Shown: in pieces, positions 23,288-33,980 of the stretch
Numbering within the stretch: position 1 is the stretch's first letter
Layout of the letters: each line of letters begins with the position of its first letter
From: Blepharisma stoltei
Lineage: Eukaryota; Ciliophora; Heterotrichea; Heterotrichida; Blepharismidae
Length of the DNA: 64,000 bases
NCBI GenBank assembly: GCA_914767885.1
Contig: CAJZBQ010000008.1
Coordinates: 264,810-328,809, forward strand
Direction: 5' to 3'
Notes under the pieces: model-generated
Told to the model about the DNA's origin: nothing
The model's input: only the letters and a program-made list of their open reading frames with translations
Database searches by the model: none
Translations under genes and position numbers: made by a program

Positions 23288-23660
23288 CTCCCCCTCCGTG
23301 AGTGAACAAAACCATTAGAAAAATGGCTATTTTTTGCTCAAAAACCTACCCTCCGTGAGCGAACAAAAATTTTTTTAACAGAAAAATTTTTTATGGAAAA
23401 AAATATATATAAGTGATAATTAGTATAATGAAATCTATAGCTAATTCTGTTTAATTTTAAACGAATTGCTTTTTAAAACATAAATTTTATAAATTAAACT
23501 AATATTTGTTTCCAATTTTTATAGAAGCGATTTTTTTTTTTTAATTTCGAAAAAAATTATTTTTATAAAATTTATAGATAAAAATTTTTTTTAAAAAAAA
23601 AATTAACCACTCTCCGAGAGTGAACAATTTTTTTGTTCACTCACGAGGAGGGGGGAGTGA
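23288..23660 (+). mobile_element. Hairpin MITE copy 5, in coding sequence
   Basis: It interrupts SSDKLL/RSLTQVIQL of the USP domain. The flanks are TGA on both sides. Removing one TGA plus the element gives exactly the uninterrupted sequence seen in the sister gene at 27918-27930, so borders and the 3-bp duplication are proven by comparison. Confidence 0.92.
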
Positions 23661-24184
23661 GAAGTTTGACACAAGTTATACAATTAATACAATCTAATTC
23701 TCCAGAGCATCAAATAAGACCCCATATAAAAGAAATCAAAGATATCATCCCAGAAGAATACTCGATAGTAAATTTTAACGGGTTTTATAAAAACGATCCT
23801 AAAGATTTATTTATAATTATTTCAGGTAAAGTTGGGAACCCTGAGCTCTTTTCTATCATCAAAAAACAATCATTTACTTGCCAATTTAACCATAAAGAAG
23901 AAAAAGAAGACAATCAAAATTTTATAAATATTCCAGAAAATCAGCAAAATGACATAGAAAGCTTCTTAAATTGGCTAAAAGATTGGAAAAAATTTTCAGG
24001 GCAAAATCAATTACATTGTGCAAATTGTGGAGGAATGAGAGATATTGTAATGAAAACTGAAAGCATTCAATGGCCACGCATTTTAGCAATTTATATGCCT
24101 AGTCAGTTATCACAAGAAATCCCAAGTTCTTTGCAGGTTGAAAATAATTTTTACAATCTTTTCGGAGTCATATACAAACATAAT

Positions 24185-24258
24185 TAAATAGGCTATTTTG
24201 CCATTCTATTTTTAGATTAAATAGAATTTTCTATTTATTGTAATAAGCTTTATGCTGA
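24185..24258 (+). mobile_element. TA-bounded IES-like segment, 74 bp
   Basis: Between KHN and YEKNFIAFTKN of USP copy A. The same insertion at the same site in copy B is 86 bp (28448-28533). The two differ by one 12-bp indel, so the segment predates the gene duplication. Confidence 0.75.
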
Positions 24259-24879
24259 TATGAGAAAAATTTTATTGCATTTACGAAAAATGATGAAAAT
24301 GAATGGGAGAAGTATAATGATTCTGATGTGAGCAAAGCAGATCCTGATTGGAATAGGCTTTACCTGCATTTTATAAGAAAAATAATTAATTCTATTCTCT
24401 TTCGTTTGAACATGATTAAGCTTATTGACTTAAAAGACTATAGCTCATGAACCTTTATGGATAGACCTCATTGAAAATGCAACCCGTTCTAATGGATTTC
24501 ATATCTTGTATACCTAGACCAGACCCCTCACTATTTAGAGAAACATTAAGATTATAATAAAAATCTCTAATTTTAAACTAGTTCAATATAGTTTTTATAT
24601 AATTGTTTTTTTAATAATTTTTTGAAAAATTTCTAATAATTCGCTTAAGGTTAGACAAAATGGAGCCAAGGCATATTTTACGTTTAAAATAACTCTTCTC
24701 TCTTTATGTTTAAAAATGGAAATTTGGCGGTAAAATAGTTTAGCCCAAATTTGAGAATTAAAATGGCAAGTGTGTGGAGCATTTAATTAAACGAGCCAAA
24801 TTTTTAAAAATGGCTTAATATAAAAATTAATTTTTAATTTAAGATACTTTTTAAATTAAAAATTTCTGAACAAAAAAAT

Positions 24880-25315
24880 CAAAAAATAAACTTGTGCTCT
24901 TGTCAAGAAAGCGGTAATGAAGCTACCAGCATCCTTTATAACCACCTAAAATATCAAGGTATGAATGAAACCGCGTGAGGTGAATTAAGAAATTAATTTT
25001 TAATATGGCTTAGAAACCCAAAGATCGCGATATAACGAACAAAAAATTCTCTAAAAATGGGTCTGTGCTCGAGTCCAGAAACGGAAAATAAAAGGTATCA
25101 AATAGCTTAATGTATACTTTTAAATATCAAATTCTGGATGAAACCGCGTCAGGTGGGTTAAGAATTTTAATTTTTAATATAGCTTATAAAACCAAGATGA
25201 CGATATATAATGAACAAAAAAAATTTTAAAATGAATTTGTGCGCTTGTCCAGAAAGCGAAAAATAAAGGTATCAAATAGCTTAATATACTTTAAATATCA
25301 AGTTCTGGAAATAAC
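24880..25315. repeat. Tandem repeat, about 170-180 bp unit, three diverged copies
   Basis: Recurring blocks: TTTGTGCGCTTGTCCAG and relatives near 24892, 25063 and 25233; GGTATCAAATAGCTTAAT near 25098 and 25270; GAAACCGCGT followed by AGGTG near 24968 and 25141; and TTTTTAATATGGCTTA-like runs. Non-coding. Confidence 0.6.
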
Positions 25316-25686
25316 AAAAAATAAGATAAGTATGAAAAAATTTATTAGCTATTTTAATTTAAACTATATTATGAGCTAACATAATTTTTTGAGGATCCTC
25401 GCTCATCAGTTCATTTTCCCTCATAATCCAAATTCCATATCGTGAGCCACTAAAGTGTGGAAACTCCACATGCGAGATCTGGGTTCCACACGTGGGAAAA
25501 TGGCCCGACGTTTGCAGACCCTCCGAAAATTATGCCAACGTATAATAAAAGATTAAAAAGAATCATATACTATGGTTTAAAATAATGTTATGACTATATA
25601 TTTAATGCTTTAAATTTTCCTTTATCTTTTTTAAGATTCCATCAATTCTTTCACATAAAGCAAAGCTATTAAATAGAGAAACTTAT

Positions 25687-25714
25687 AATAATAATAATAA
25701 TAATAATTAATAAT
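25687..25714. repeat. (AAT)n microsatellite
   Basis: A short perfect run of about eight AAT units in AT-rich intergenic DNA. Confidence 0.8.
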
Positions 25715-27190
25715 TAATTCGATATAACCTGTGGAATAATGTGTCAACTTTTTCTTTTCACAATTTATTCTTCTTGCCAAATAATTCAATAATTCAACGA
25801 ACAAAATTTTAATATTTCAGCTGTCTTGTTTCAATCTTAACAAAGCAGATAACTTATACTAAGTTATTTAATTTCTTATTTAATATCAGCTCTTAATTTA
25901 TGCTATTTTTGATTTATTGTTTAAAATGATAATCTCAGCCTTAGCCTGATTTAATAAGCTATGCCCTATCTATTCAACAGAATTTTATAATAGTTAATTA
26001 TCAATATTTTATAGCCTGAGATAAAGTTAGTTTAGGCGAAATCCATATTTTCATATTAGATTTGTAGAATTCAATAAATATGAGCACTTCTAATTTAAGA
26101 ACTGTGTGCTACGTAATAGCTGCAATCAACAATAGCAGTACTCTCAATAATCTCAACTTCCAAATTTATGAAAAAGAAATGAGTGAAACTATAGCTAAAG
26201 CTTTCAGAATCCAAATTCGAGAGAGCAATCTTAAAAGGTTCTACAACTTATTAGGCAAAAGCCTTTCAGATACATTTGAAGCAATTTTTCAAAGAAACCC
26301 AACTTGAAGCAGATATATAACTCTGAAAATAGAAGTTCAAGCTTACCAGAAGTATCAACTAATCTAAAAGATGTTCTTTTTGTTTATAAATGAACGTCTA
26401 AAATAAATGCATATATTTACGAAGGCGAATATAAGCTAATTTCCAGTTTTAATGAAAGGCAAGCCTTTTGCTTATATAATGAGCAGTGGTATGATTGCAA
26501 CAATAATAGAGAATTATTAATAAAAGGATCACCTGATTTCACTTTTCCAACAACTTTGGTTTATATAAGAGTTAAAAAACCTTTGATAGTAAACAACGTT
26601 GAAATAGCATCTGAGCAAAACCGAAGAGCACAACAATTAGCATTTGAGATTAAATCAAATGGAATTGCTAAAAGAAATACTTTAGCAGAGTCTGCTTCTG
26701 TTTCCAGAAATCTTTCCAGCTCTCCTAAATCATTATCTCAAGAAAAAGACTATCAAAAGCCTATTTTTATATCAGAACCTCCAGAAAAAGCAAGATATAA
26801 TAAAGAAGAGTCAAAAGAAATAGCAGAAGACAATAAGTCTAAAGAGAAAGAATGTTGCAAAATTGTTGGTTCTGAAGACAAAGCAATTGATAAGAATATA
26901 GAAATATTAAATCAAAGATGCTTAGCTGACCTTGAGGAAAGATTAACAAAAAATTTTGAAGTAAAGCTCAAGAAAAGTTTAAAAGAATACAAAAATGAAG
27001 AATCTCAGCAATTCAATAAAGCCACAAAAGATCTACTTATCTCTATTGTTAATTATGATAAAATGAATGAGGAAAAAATAATGAAAATGAAAAATGAGCT
27101 AATAAATTTAGAAAAAAAATGCTTTGGTTTATTACAAAATTTGCCGCAGGGATTAAAATCTTTAGATGCCAAATTCAAAGAGCTTGATCT

Positions 27191-27303
27191 TACATCCATA
27201 ATCTTTTTGTATTAAAAAAAATTTGTTCACTTATAGAGGGTGGGTTTATGGGCAAAAATAGGGACTTTTATAATTTTTTTGTTCGCTCTCAGAGGCGGTG
27301 AGT
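27191..27303 (+). mobile_element. TA-bounded segment with MITE-end remnant, 113 bp
   Basis: It contains a shortened reverse-orientation MITE end (TTGTTCACTTATAGAGGGTGGG and TTTGTTCGCTCTCAGAGGCGG). Joining TA at 27191 to TA at 27304 restores a continuous coiled-coil frame. Confidence 0.6.
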
Positions 27304-28447
27304 TAAAAAAAATATTGAAATGCTCAATCTTAAATATGATACTTTATCAAAAGACTTGGAAACTTCTATCATAAGCAAACTGAAACAAATTGACAAGAAA
27401 TTTATAAATATTCCAAGCAAGCAACAAATCGATGAGACTTTAGCAAGTCTTCAAATTAAAATTGAGAGCTGAAATAAAGAAACAGAAAAAAAACTAAAGG
27501 ATTTGGAAGCCTTATTATCAGCTGACACAAAATTCAATAAAGAGAAAAATGATAAGCTCGGGAATGGCTTTGAAAATAAGATACAGCAATTAGAACACAA
27601 AAAAAATGCCAAAAGTCAAATCGAATTCAGTTATTCTCAAATTGTGCCTAGTAGCCAATTTGTAATATCTCCTCAGCCAAAGATCCTTCCTCTAAATTTA
27701 GTTAAAGATCCCTTAAATAATCCGCAAATTCAAGCCGAAGTTCCATGCATAAGTAGCCAGCAAGATCTTCCAAGGCTAAAAACGGATCAAAGCAAAGCTT
27801 TCAGCAAATCTGGATTACCTAATATGTGAAATACTAACTATATGAATTCTCTTATTCAAATTTTAGCAAGTGCAACTGAATTTGTGGAGTTTATAAAGAA
27901 TTGCTCTTCTGATAAATTACTGAGAAGTTTGAGCCAAGTTATTCAATTAATACAATCTAATTCTCCAGATCATCAAATAAGACCCCATATAAAAGAAATT
28001 AGAGATATCATCCCAGAAGAATACTCGATGGTAAATTTTAACGGGTTTTATAAAAACGATCCTAAAGATCTATTTAGAATTATTTCAAGTAAAGCTGAGA
28101 ATCCTGAGCTCTTTTCTATCATCAAAAAACAATCTTTTACTTGCCAATTTGACCATAAAGAAGAAAATGAAGACAGTCAAAATTTTATAAATATTCCAGA
28201 AAATCAGCAAAATGACATAGAAAGCTTCTTAAATGGGTTAAAAGAGTGGAAATTTTTTTCAGGGCAAAATCAATTGCATTGTGCAAATTGTGGAGGATTG
28301 AGAGATATTGTAATGAAAACTGAAAGCATTCAATGGCCACGCGTTTTAGCAATTTATATGCCTAGTCAGTTATCACAAGAAATCCCAAGCTCTTTGCAGG
28401 TTGAAAATAATTTTTACAATCTTTTCGGAGTCATATACAAACATAAT

Positions 28448-28533
28448 TAAATAGGCTATTTTGCCATTGCAATTAATATTCTATTTTTATATTAAATAGA
28501 ATTTTCTATTTATTGCAATAAGCTTTATGCTGA
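28448..28533 (+). mobile_element. TA-bounded IES-like segment, 86 bp
   Basis: Orthologous to the 74-bp segment in copy A. Excision gives FGVIYKHN-YETNFIAFTKN in frame through to the TAA at 28663. In-frame TAA at its start would otherwise end the protein before the His-box region. Confidence 0.8.
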
Positions 28534-28812
28534 TATGAGACAAATTTTATAGCATTTACGAAAAATGATGAAAATGAATGGGAGAAGTATAATGATTTTG
28601 ATGTGAGCAAAGCAGATCCTGATTTGAATAGACTTTATCTTGCATTTTATAAGAAAAATAATTAATTCTATTCTCTTTCGTTGGAATATGTTTAAGTTTG
28701 TTGACTTAAAAGATTATAGATTATTCATAAAAAATTGCTTAATTAGCATATAAAATGGCTTAATCACTCTTATAGCTGAAATTTAATAGAAGTAAAATTT
28801 ATAGAATCCAAA

Positions 28813-31733
28813 ATGGAGTCTTCAGTCATCTCTTTCTGTCAGAACTGGTCAATAGTTTCAGCAATTTATATTTTTCAAGCAATTAATATAAATCAGCGTC
28901 TCAATCCAGATACAACTACAGGATATAACTTAAAGCAATGACTTGAAGAAGCAGCTCAGTGCCGCCTACCCTCAATTGATTTAAGCAAGTTTAATAGCCC
29001 AGTTTCCCAAAGCAGTTTACAAGACAGACTAGATGAGCTTTATTCCCTACTTAAAAATAATGATATCCCCAATCAAAAGCGATCGATAAAATATTTATCA
29101 ATTTCAAATAAAAAACTCATGGACGATAATCAAATAAATAAAAATACTATTGCTTTTTTCGCAAGGCTTGAAGGATCAGGAAATATTCAAACAAATCTTA
29201 TGATAAAAAACGTCAATTGAAGGCTTGCTGCAGTCTTTTCAGGGAATCCAAAGATTTGCTTTTGCTATATTGATAATCAATGGAAGAATTTAAGCTGCAA
29301 ATGTATGAACAATAATTGAAATGGATCTGACACTATTCTTTGCTATACCAAAGACAAAAAACTAGAACCGATAAGTATAAATATCTCGAATCTGCAGAAC
29401 ACAGACTGTTTATTCTGCATGGGAAATAAAAATGCAGTAAAGAATGAAAAGAAAAATGCAGGAAAAGCGATAAATAAAGGCAACTTAACTGCTAATAAAA
29501 ACAGCCTTAAAGAAGAGAGCAAAATTGAGACTCCTCAAAAGAAGAAGAAAAATAATAATAATTGTATAGAGGGGCAAAAAAAAAAAGGCAGCTCCGGTAA
29601 CTGTCGTATTTCGATAATAAATAACTCAACAAAACTAAGTGTTTTTTTTACTAACTCCCCCCCTCCGTAAGTGAACAAAACCATTAGAAAAATCGCTATT
29701 TTTTGCCCAAAAATCCACCCTCCGTTAGTGAACAAAAATTTTTTTAATAGAAAAATTTTTTATTTAAAAAAATTTTGATATATAAGTGATAACTAGTATA
29801 ATGAAATCTAGAGCTAATTCTGTCTAATTTTAAACAAATTGCTTTTTAAACCATAAATTTTATAAATTAAAATTAATATTTTGCTTTCAAATTTTTGCGA
29901 ATTAGGATTTTTTTAAATTTCGAAAAAAAAATTTTCTATATAATTTAATTTTTTAAAAAAACCTCCCTCCTTGGAGTGAACAAAATATTTTTGTTCACTC
30001 ACGGAGGGGGGACTAAGCCTATTACTTGCGTCGATTTTTTATCTAAAACTAGTGAATCAAATACAAGAGAGTCTGATATATCAGTCCCACAAGATCCTGC
30101 ATTTCATGACTTCTCATGCCAATATTCACAAGGAGATCTATTCCCTAGCCAAGGTCCTATTTTTCAAGACTTCTCATGTCAATATTCCGAAGAAAATTTG
30201 TGCCAGAATCAAAAACAAAGTAATTTCGACAAATGTTTTGACCATCAAAAACAAATTGACAGCTTGAAAAGCAAAATAAAACAGCAAGAAAAAAAAATCG
30301 AGGATCTAGAGTTAACTTCTAAAAATGAAGCAAGAAAAGGGGAAAAAAAAGAAATTTTGCTTAATTTAGAGAATAGCAAAAGAGAAATTAATGATTTAAA
30401 AGAGACTATTGATGATAAAGAAAGAAAAATTAAAAAATTAGAACAAGAATTAGAATGTGAAAAAAGTAAAAACAAAGATTTTAGCATAAAGGAGATTGAC
30501 AGTTTAAAAAAACTAAACGAGGAAATGAATAAATCAGATGAGAAAAGCAATAATCCTCCACAAAGTACTCTATGATGCTTTAAAGAATTAAGAAGAAATT
30601 TTTTAATAATTGAAAATTCAAAGGAGAGTATCATGATAGCTTCAACTATGAAAAACCCTATTAAAATGACTGAAAGTTGTAAAGAAATCAATAATTATGA
30701 CCAAATTAAAAATAAAAATGCAATTTTTGAAGAAGAGAAGGCAGTTAAAGAAAACTTAAATATATATTCAGTGCCAATTTTTCAATATAGAAAATGGGGA
30801 CTGCCTAATATAGGAAACAGCTGCTATATGAATTCTTTATTACAAATTTTAGCTAGTACTAACTGCTTTGTAAAAGCAGTTCAAAATATTTCGAATTGTC
30901 CTATGCTTGAAAAAATCTCGATATTAGCAGAACAAATTAGAAACAAGTCAACTAAAATGCAAGCTTTAATATCATCTCTAGAAAACTTTAGATTAGAAAT
31001 AGGCAAACAATTTCCACACGTAAGTTCTACTTAGATAAGCTCATTTGCACAGCAAGATTGCAAAGAAATTTTTCAAATAATTGCAGCTTCCCTAGACGAA
31101 ATTATTCCAAATAATAATATTTTTTCTATTTTTGTCAAGCAAAATCAATATTGCTACTCCTGCAAGCGAGAGACTCATTTGCTTGACGAATACCAGAGCT
31201 TTTTAATAATCCCAACAACTAGTCAAGGAGATTTGAAAACTGTAGTAAAAGAAAGGGTTACAATGGAAAAAGTTTATGCTAGCTCTCTCCCTATCCTTAA
31301 TCGAACGACTGACAAAGAATGGGGGCTAAAAGCATTTTGGAAAACAAATTATATAGAACCCAAAATTTGTTTAAATGGAATAGTTCAATCAGAGAGGAGT
31401 AAGAAAAATCAATTATTTTGTGAAAATTGTAAAGGAAAAAGAAAAATTAAGATCAAAATGGTAGAACATAAATGGCCTGAAGTCCTTGTTTTGTATTTTC
31501 CTGAAGAAAGCAGGCAGGTTAAACTAGATGAAAACTTAGATGTTGGAGAATGTAAATTTTTATTGTATGGAGTAATCAAATATATTGGCTCTGGCATGTT
31601 TGGGCACTATACTGCTATGACCAAAGATGGAAAGATTTGGAATATCTACAATGACGATAAGGTTTATAAGACCCAATTTGAAGAAGAGGATAAATATTTA
31701 GCATTTTATAAGAGAATAAACATTCATTATTAG
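28813..31733 (+). CDS. USP-family deubiquitinase-like protein, complete after intron and MITE removal
   Basis: Starts MESSVISFCQNWSIVSAIY; an N-terminal region with DNQWKNLSCK (the family W..C motif), a basic Lys/Asn-rich stretch, and a coiled coil (about 30240-30560). The USP domain follows: Cys box KWGLPNIGNSCYMNSLLQIL, then FAQQDCKEIFQ, paired CxxC motifs (CYSCK; CENCKGK) for zinc, and His box GHYTAMTKDGKIWNIYND. A MITE (29655-30016) interrupts the N-terminal half; excision at TAA joins FFT to KPITCVDF in frame. A 15-nt intron GTAAGTTCTACTTAG (31020-31034) splits FPH and ISSFAQQD. TGA is Trp at several places. With all catalytic motifs present, it is predicted to cleave ubiquitin or a ubiquitin-like protein from targets. 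Confidence 0.82.
29655..30016 (+). mobile_element. Hairpin MITE copy 6, in coding sequence
   Basis: TAA at 29652-29654 and 30014-30016. The right-end hairpin and AT core are as in the other copies. Removal restores the frame of the host USP gene. Confidence 0.88.
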
Positions 31734-31828
31734 AGAGTCAGAAAACACCAATTTTTGACGCTGAAACAAATTTGGTACACCAAAATGGCTAGGTGCTTAA
31801 AATAATAGTTCTGCTCTCACCTCTTTTA

Positions 31829-32152
31829 GCTCCTCTCTCCGTAAGCGAGCAATAACATTGAAAAATCGTTTTTTTTAGCTAAAAGCCTGACCTCTGTGAG
31901 AAAAACAAACTTTTTAATATAATAATTTTTTATGAAAATAAATTTTTATATATAAGTGGTAATTCTTATAATGAAGTCTCTTACTATATTTGATTAATTT
32001 AAACTCCTTGCATTGTAAACATAAATTTCACAAATTAAATTAAAATTTCTTTTCAAATTGGGATTTTTTAAAAATTTTGAAAAAATAAAATAAAAAAATG
32101 CACCCACTTCGTGAACAAAATTTTTTTGTTCGCGCACAAAGGAGGGGTGTAA
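31829..32152 (+). mobile_element. Hairpin MITE copy 7 (diverged)
   Basis: Worn ends (CTCCTCTCTCCGTAAGCGAGC at left; hairpin GTGAACAAAATTTTTTTGTTCGCGCAC at right), with the core still alignable (TATATAAGTGGTAATTCTTATAATGAAGTCT). Lies just after the USP gene stop. One of the oldest copies. Confidence 0.7.
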
Positions 32153-32313
32153 GGATAATTAATTTCTTTTATTAATATTTATACCAATTTGAGATTTTTT
32201 ATTATTTTAATAAATTGATCAATGAAGTAAATGAATTTATAAGTGATTGTCATAATTAGGAAAGTATTTGAGCGTTTTTATATTTTTATTTTTAATAATC
32301 ATCTACCTTCTAA

Positions 32314-32694
32314 CTACCCCCCTCCGTGAGTGAACAAAAACCATTAAAAAATCTCTATTTTTTGCCCAAAAACCCACCCTCCGTGAGTGAACAAAAATTT
32401 TTTTAATAGAAAAATTTTTTATTTATGGAAAAAAAAATTTGATATATAAATGATAATTAGTATAATGAAATCTAGAGCTAATTCTGTTTAATCTAAAACG
32501 AATTGCTTTTTAAAACATAAATTTTACAAATTGAATTAATATTTGCTTTCCAATTTTTTGGATTAGGATTTTTTTAAATCGAAAAAAAAAAATTTTTTAT
32601 AAAATTTATATGTAAATTTTTTTTAAAAAAAAAAAATTAACCCCCTCCGATAGTTAACAAATTTTTTTTGTTCACTCACGGACGGGGGGAGTAA
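32314..32694 (+). mobile_element. Hairpin MITE copy 8
   Basis: TAA duplication at both ends (32311-32313 and 32692-32694). Full structure; the hairpin arm at left reads CCGATAGTTAAC, so the stem is partly degraded. Confidence 0.85.
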
Positions 32695-32954
32695 GTGATA
32701 TTATGCAGTATATTGCTCACTTCCTTATATTATCTTAGTTTTACAGTTTATATATGTAATATAAAATGCCAAAGTTCATTAATTTATTTATTTAAATATT
32801 GTTTAAATATTAAATTTATATATCTAACGCTAAATAAATATTACCTATTCATAAAATTAGGACTTTTTATTTTTCAAAATACGATACTATATTAATTTCC
32901 GAGCTCAAAATGACCTGCAAGCTTTCCTTTCTTATGATGCTTGATTGTTTTCCA

Positions 32955-33110
32955 CATCTAAAAGGGAATATCTATTAAAGCTAAAAGAAAATAATGGCTC
33001 TATGTCTTTATACAGGATAAATTCTAATAAAGTCACTAATAGTTCTTGGGCATCTTGCTGGCCCCCATGTATAAATACAGGAAATGCTGCATCAATTTCA
33101 TATTTTTAAC
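32955..33110 (-). pseudogene. USP domain fragment
   Basis: On the minus strand: IDAAFPVFIHGGQQDAQELLVTLLEFILYKDIEPLFSF. This is the QQDAQEL segment found after the intron in the USP genes. Neither Cys box nor His box is nearby. The 15 bases after FP (GTATTTATACATGGG) sit where paralogues have their intron, but lack the TAG end. Confidence 0.65.
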
Positions 33111-33124
33111 AATCTTACTTACGC

Positions 33125-33450
33125 ATTTTGAGACGTTTAAATAGCAGATGTTTCTAATAAAAGTTCTACTGAGGCTTCATAAATTTATCTTGCATAAGCC
33201 ATGCAAAGATTTGCCTGGTCTTCATTGTGGACTTCAGGAAGAATACGTGAATTTCTTGGAATTTTCTGACAGCAAGCACGGATAAATGCAAATTGGCAGG
33301 GCTGTTTTCTTTTAAATAATCAGTATGCATAAAAGGCTTTAATCCTTAATAGAAATCTCATATGGTCGAAAATCATAATTGAAAAGTTTTCTTCCTTTTT
33401 CAACTGTCCCATGTTTTAAATAATAAGGATAATCATCATGCAAAGAGAAT
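33125..33450 (-). pseudogene. Unidentified gene remnant with frameshifts
   Basis: Two minus-strand frames give protein-like sequence: LHDDYPYYLKHGTVEKGRK ... FRPYEISIKD, then (shifted) ACCQKIPRNSRILPEVHNED ... YEASVELLLETSAI, with TAA stops between. The composition is clearly coding-derived, and different from the USP family. I do not recognise the protein. Confidence 0.45.
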
Positions 33451-33980
33451 CATAATTAATTATTTATTTTTAAGAATTAATTATTATTTGCATAGATATA
33501 TTAATTTATTTTTATATCTTTCTTTATTAGCTCTTCTTCCTGAAAAGCCTAAAACATTATTATATTTTATATAAATGATATAAATATGATTTTATTTTAA
33601 ATTGAAAGTCCGATTTATTCTAATTCTTTTTAATCAGCTATTTATTTGTAAAAAGGTTATTTAAAAAATGGCATAAAAGAAAGCAAATTAACTCATATTT
33701 ATTTCATATTACAGATAGAGAAAATCATAATAAAATATATAAATTGCTGACTAAAAGCTATCTCTTAATAAATTCTGCATTTTCATTCATCCTTTATAAG
33801 TGTTCTTATATTTACTAAATTTTAAAATTTAGAATTGATTAATTTAATATGTAATTAATGATTATAATATATTTCAAATATAACTAAATTGCATTATTAT
33901 CCTAGATATTATAAATAATCTGTAAGAGCTCGCTATTTTTAATTTTAATAATATTTATAAAATAGCTATAGGATTTATGA
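33451..33980. other. AT-rich intergenic, nothing recognised
   Basis: About 530 bp of very AT-rich DNA downstream of the minus-strand USP gene. No ORF, RNA gene or repeat structure that I can support. Confidence 0.4.

Larger units (their letters stand above)
19878..24404 (+). pseudogene. USP-like gene copy A, disrupted, catalytic Cys lost
   Basis: This is a sister of the gene at 26080. The family N-terminal region is truncated (it starts near RFYTLLNRSLSDTFEAFF) and shifts frame in an A8 run near 20088. EQWYDCNSK follows. A roughly 1.1-kb insertion (about 20585-21660) separates it from a coiled coil with repeats of DPEAIIEKARKRA. A USP-like domain begins KSGLPNMWNTSYMNSLIQIL, where the normal Cys of GNTCYMNS is Ser. 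A MITE (23288-23660) splits this domain and joins cleanly when removed. A 74-bp TA-bounded segment (24185-24258) separates FGVIYKHN from NFIAFTKNDENEW, with Asn in the usual His position. Near the 3' end one base is missing compared with the sister. Multiple lesions make this a pseudogene, and even a repaired protein would be a pseudoenzyme. Confidence 0.75.
24405..26079. other. Intergenic with diverged tandem repeats
   Basis: About 1.7 kb without a gene I can support. It includes a diverged repeat array (24880-25315), an AAT microsatellite (25687-25714) and, near 25450-25500, an imperfect inverted repeat around GTGTGGAAACTCCACA and GGTTCCACACGTGGG. The last 100 bp presumably hold the promoter of the next gene. 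Confidence 0.4.
26080..28665 (+). pseudogene. USP-like gene copy B, catalytic Cys replaced, one frameshift
   Basis: The family N-terminal region begins MSTSNLRTVCYVIAAINNS, with SDTFEAIFQRNPT, then a one-base frame change near 26315, then NEQWYDCNNN and a region ending in long coiled coils (AIDKNIEILNQRCLADLEERL). Removing 27191-27303 at TA joins FKELDL to KKNIEMLNLKYD. The USP-like domain starts KSGLPNMWNTNYMNSLIQIL: the catalytic Cys is Asn, and Gly before it is Trp (TGA). Removing 28448-28533 joins KHN to YETNFIAFTKNDENEWEKYND, again without the catalytic His. Stop at 28663. Apart from the frameshift, the frame is well kept, so it could encode a non-catalytic ubiquitin-binding pseudoenzyme if the shift is a sequencing error. 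The usual 15-nt intron is translated here (see findings). Confidence 0.7.

Noticed and set aside
29535-29735. Open frames made of MITE end sequence (GGWIFGQK type)
   Set aside because: They recur at every MITE copy and consist only of terminal repeat translation.
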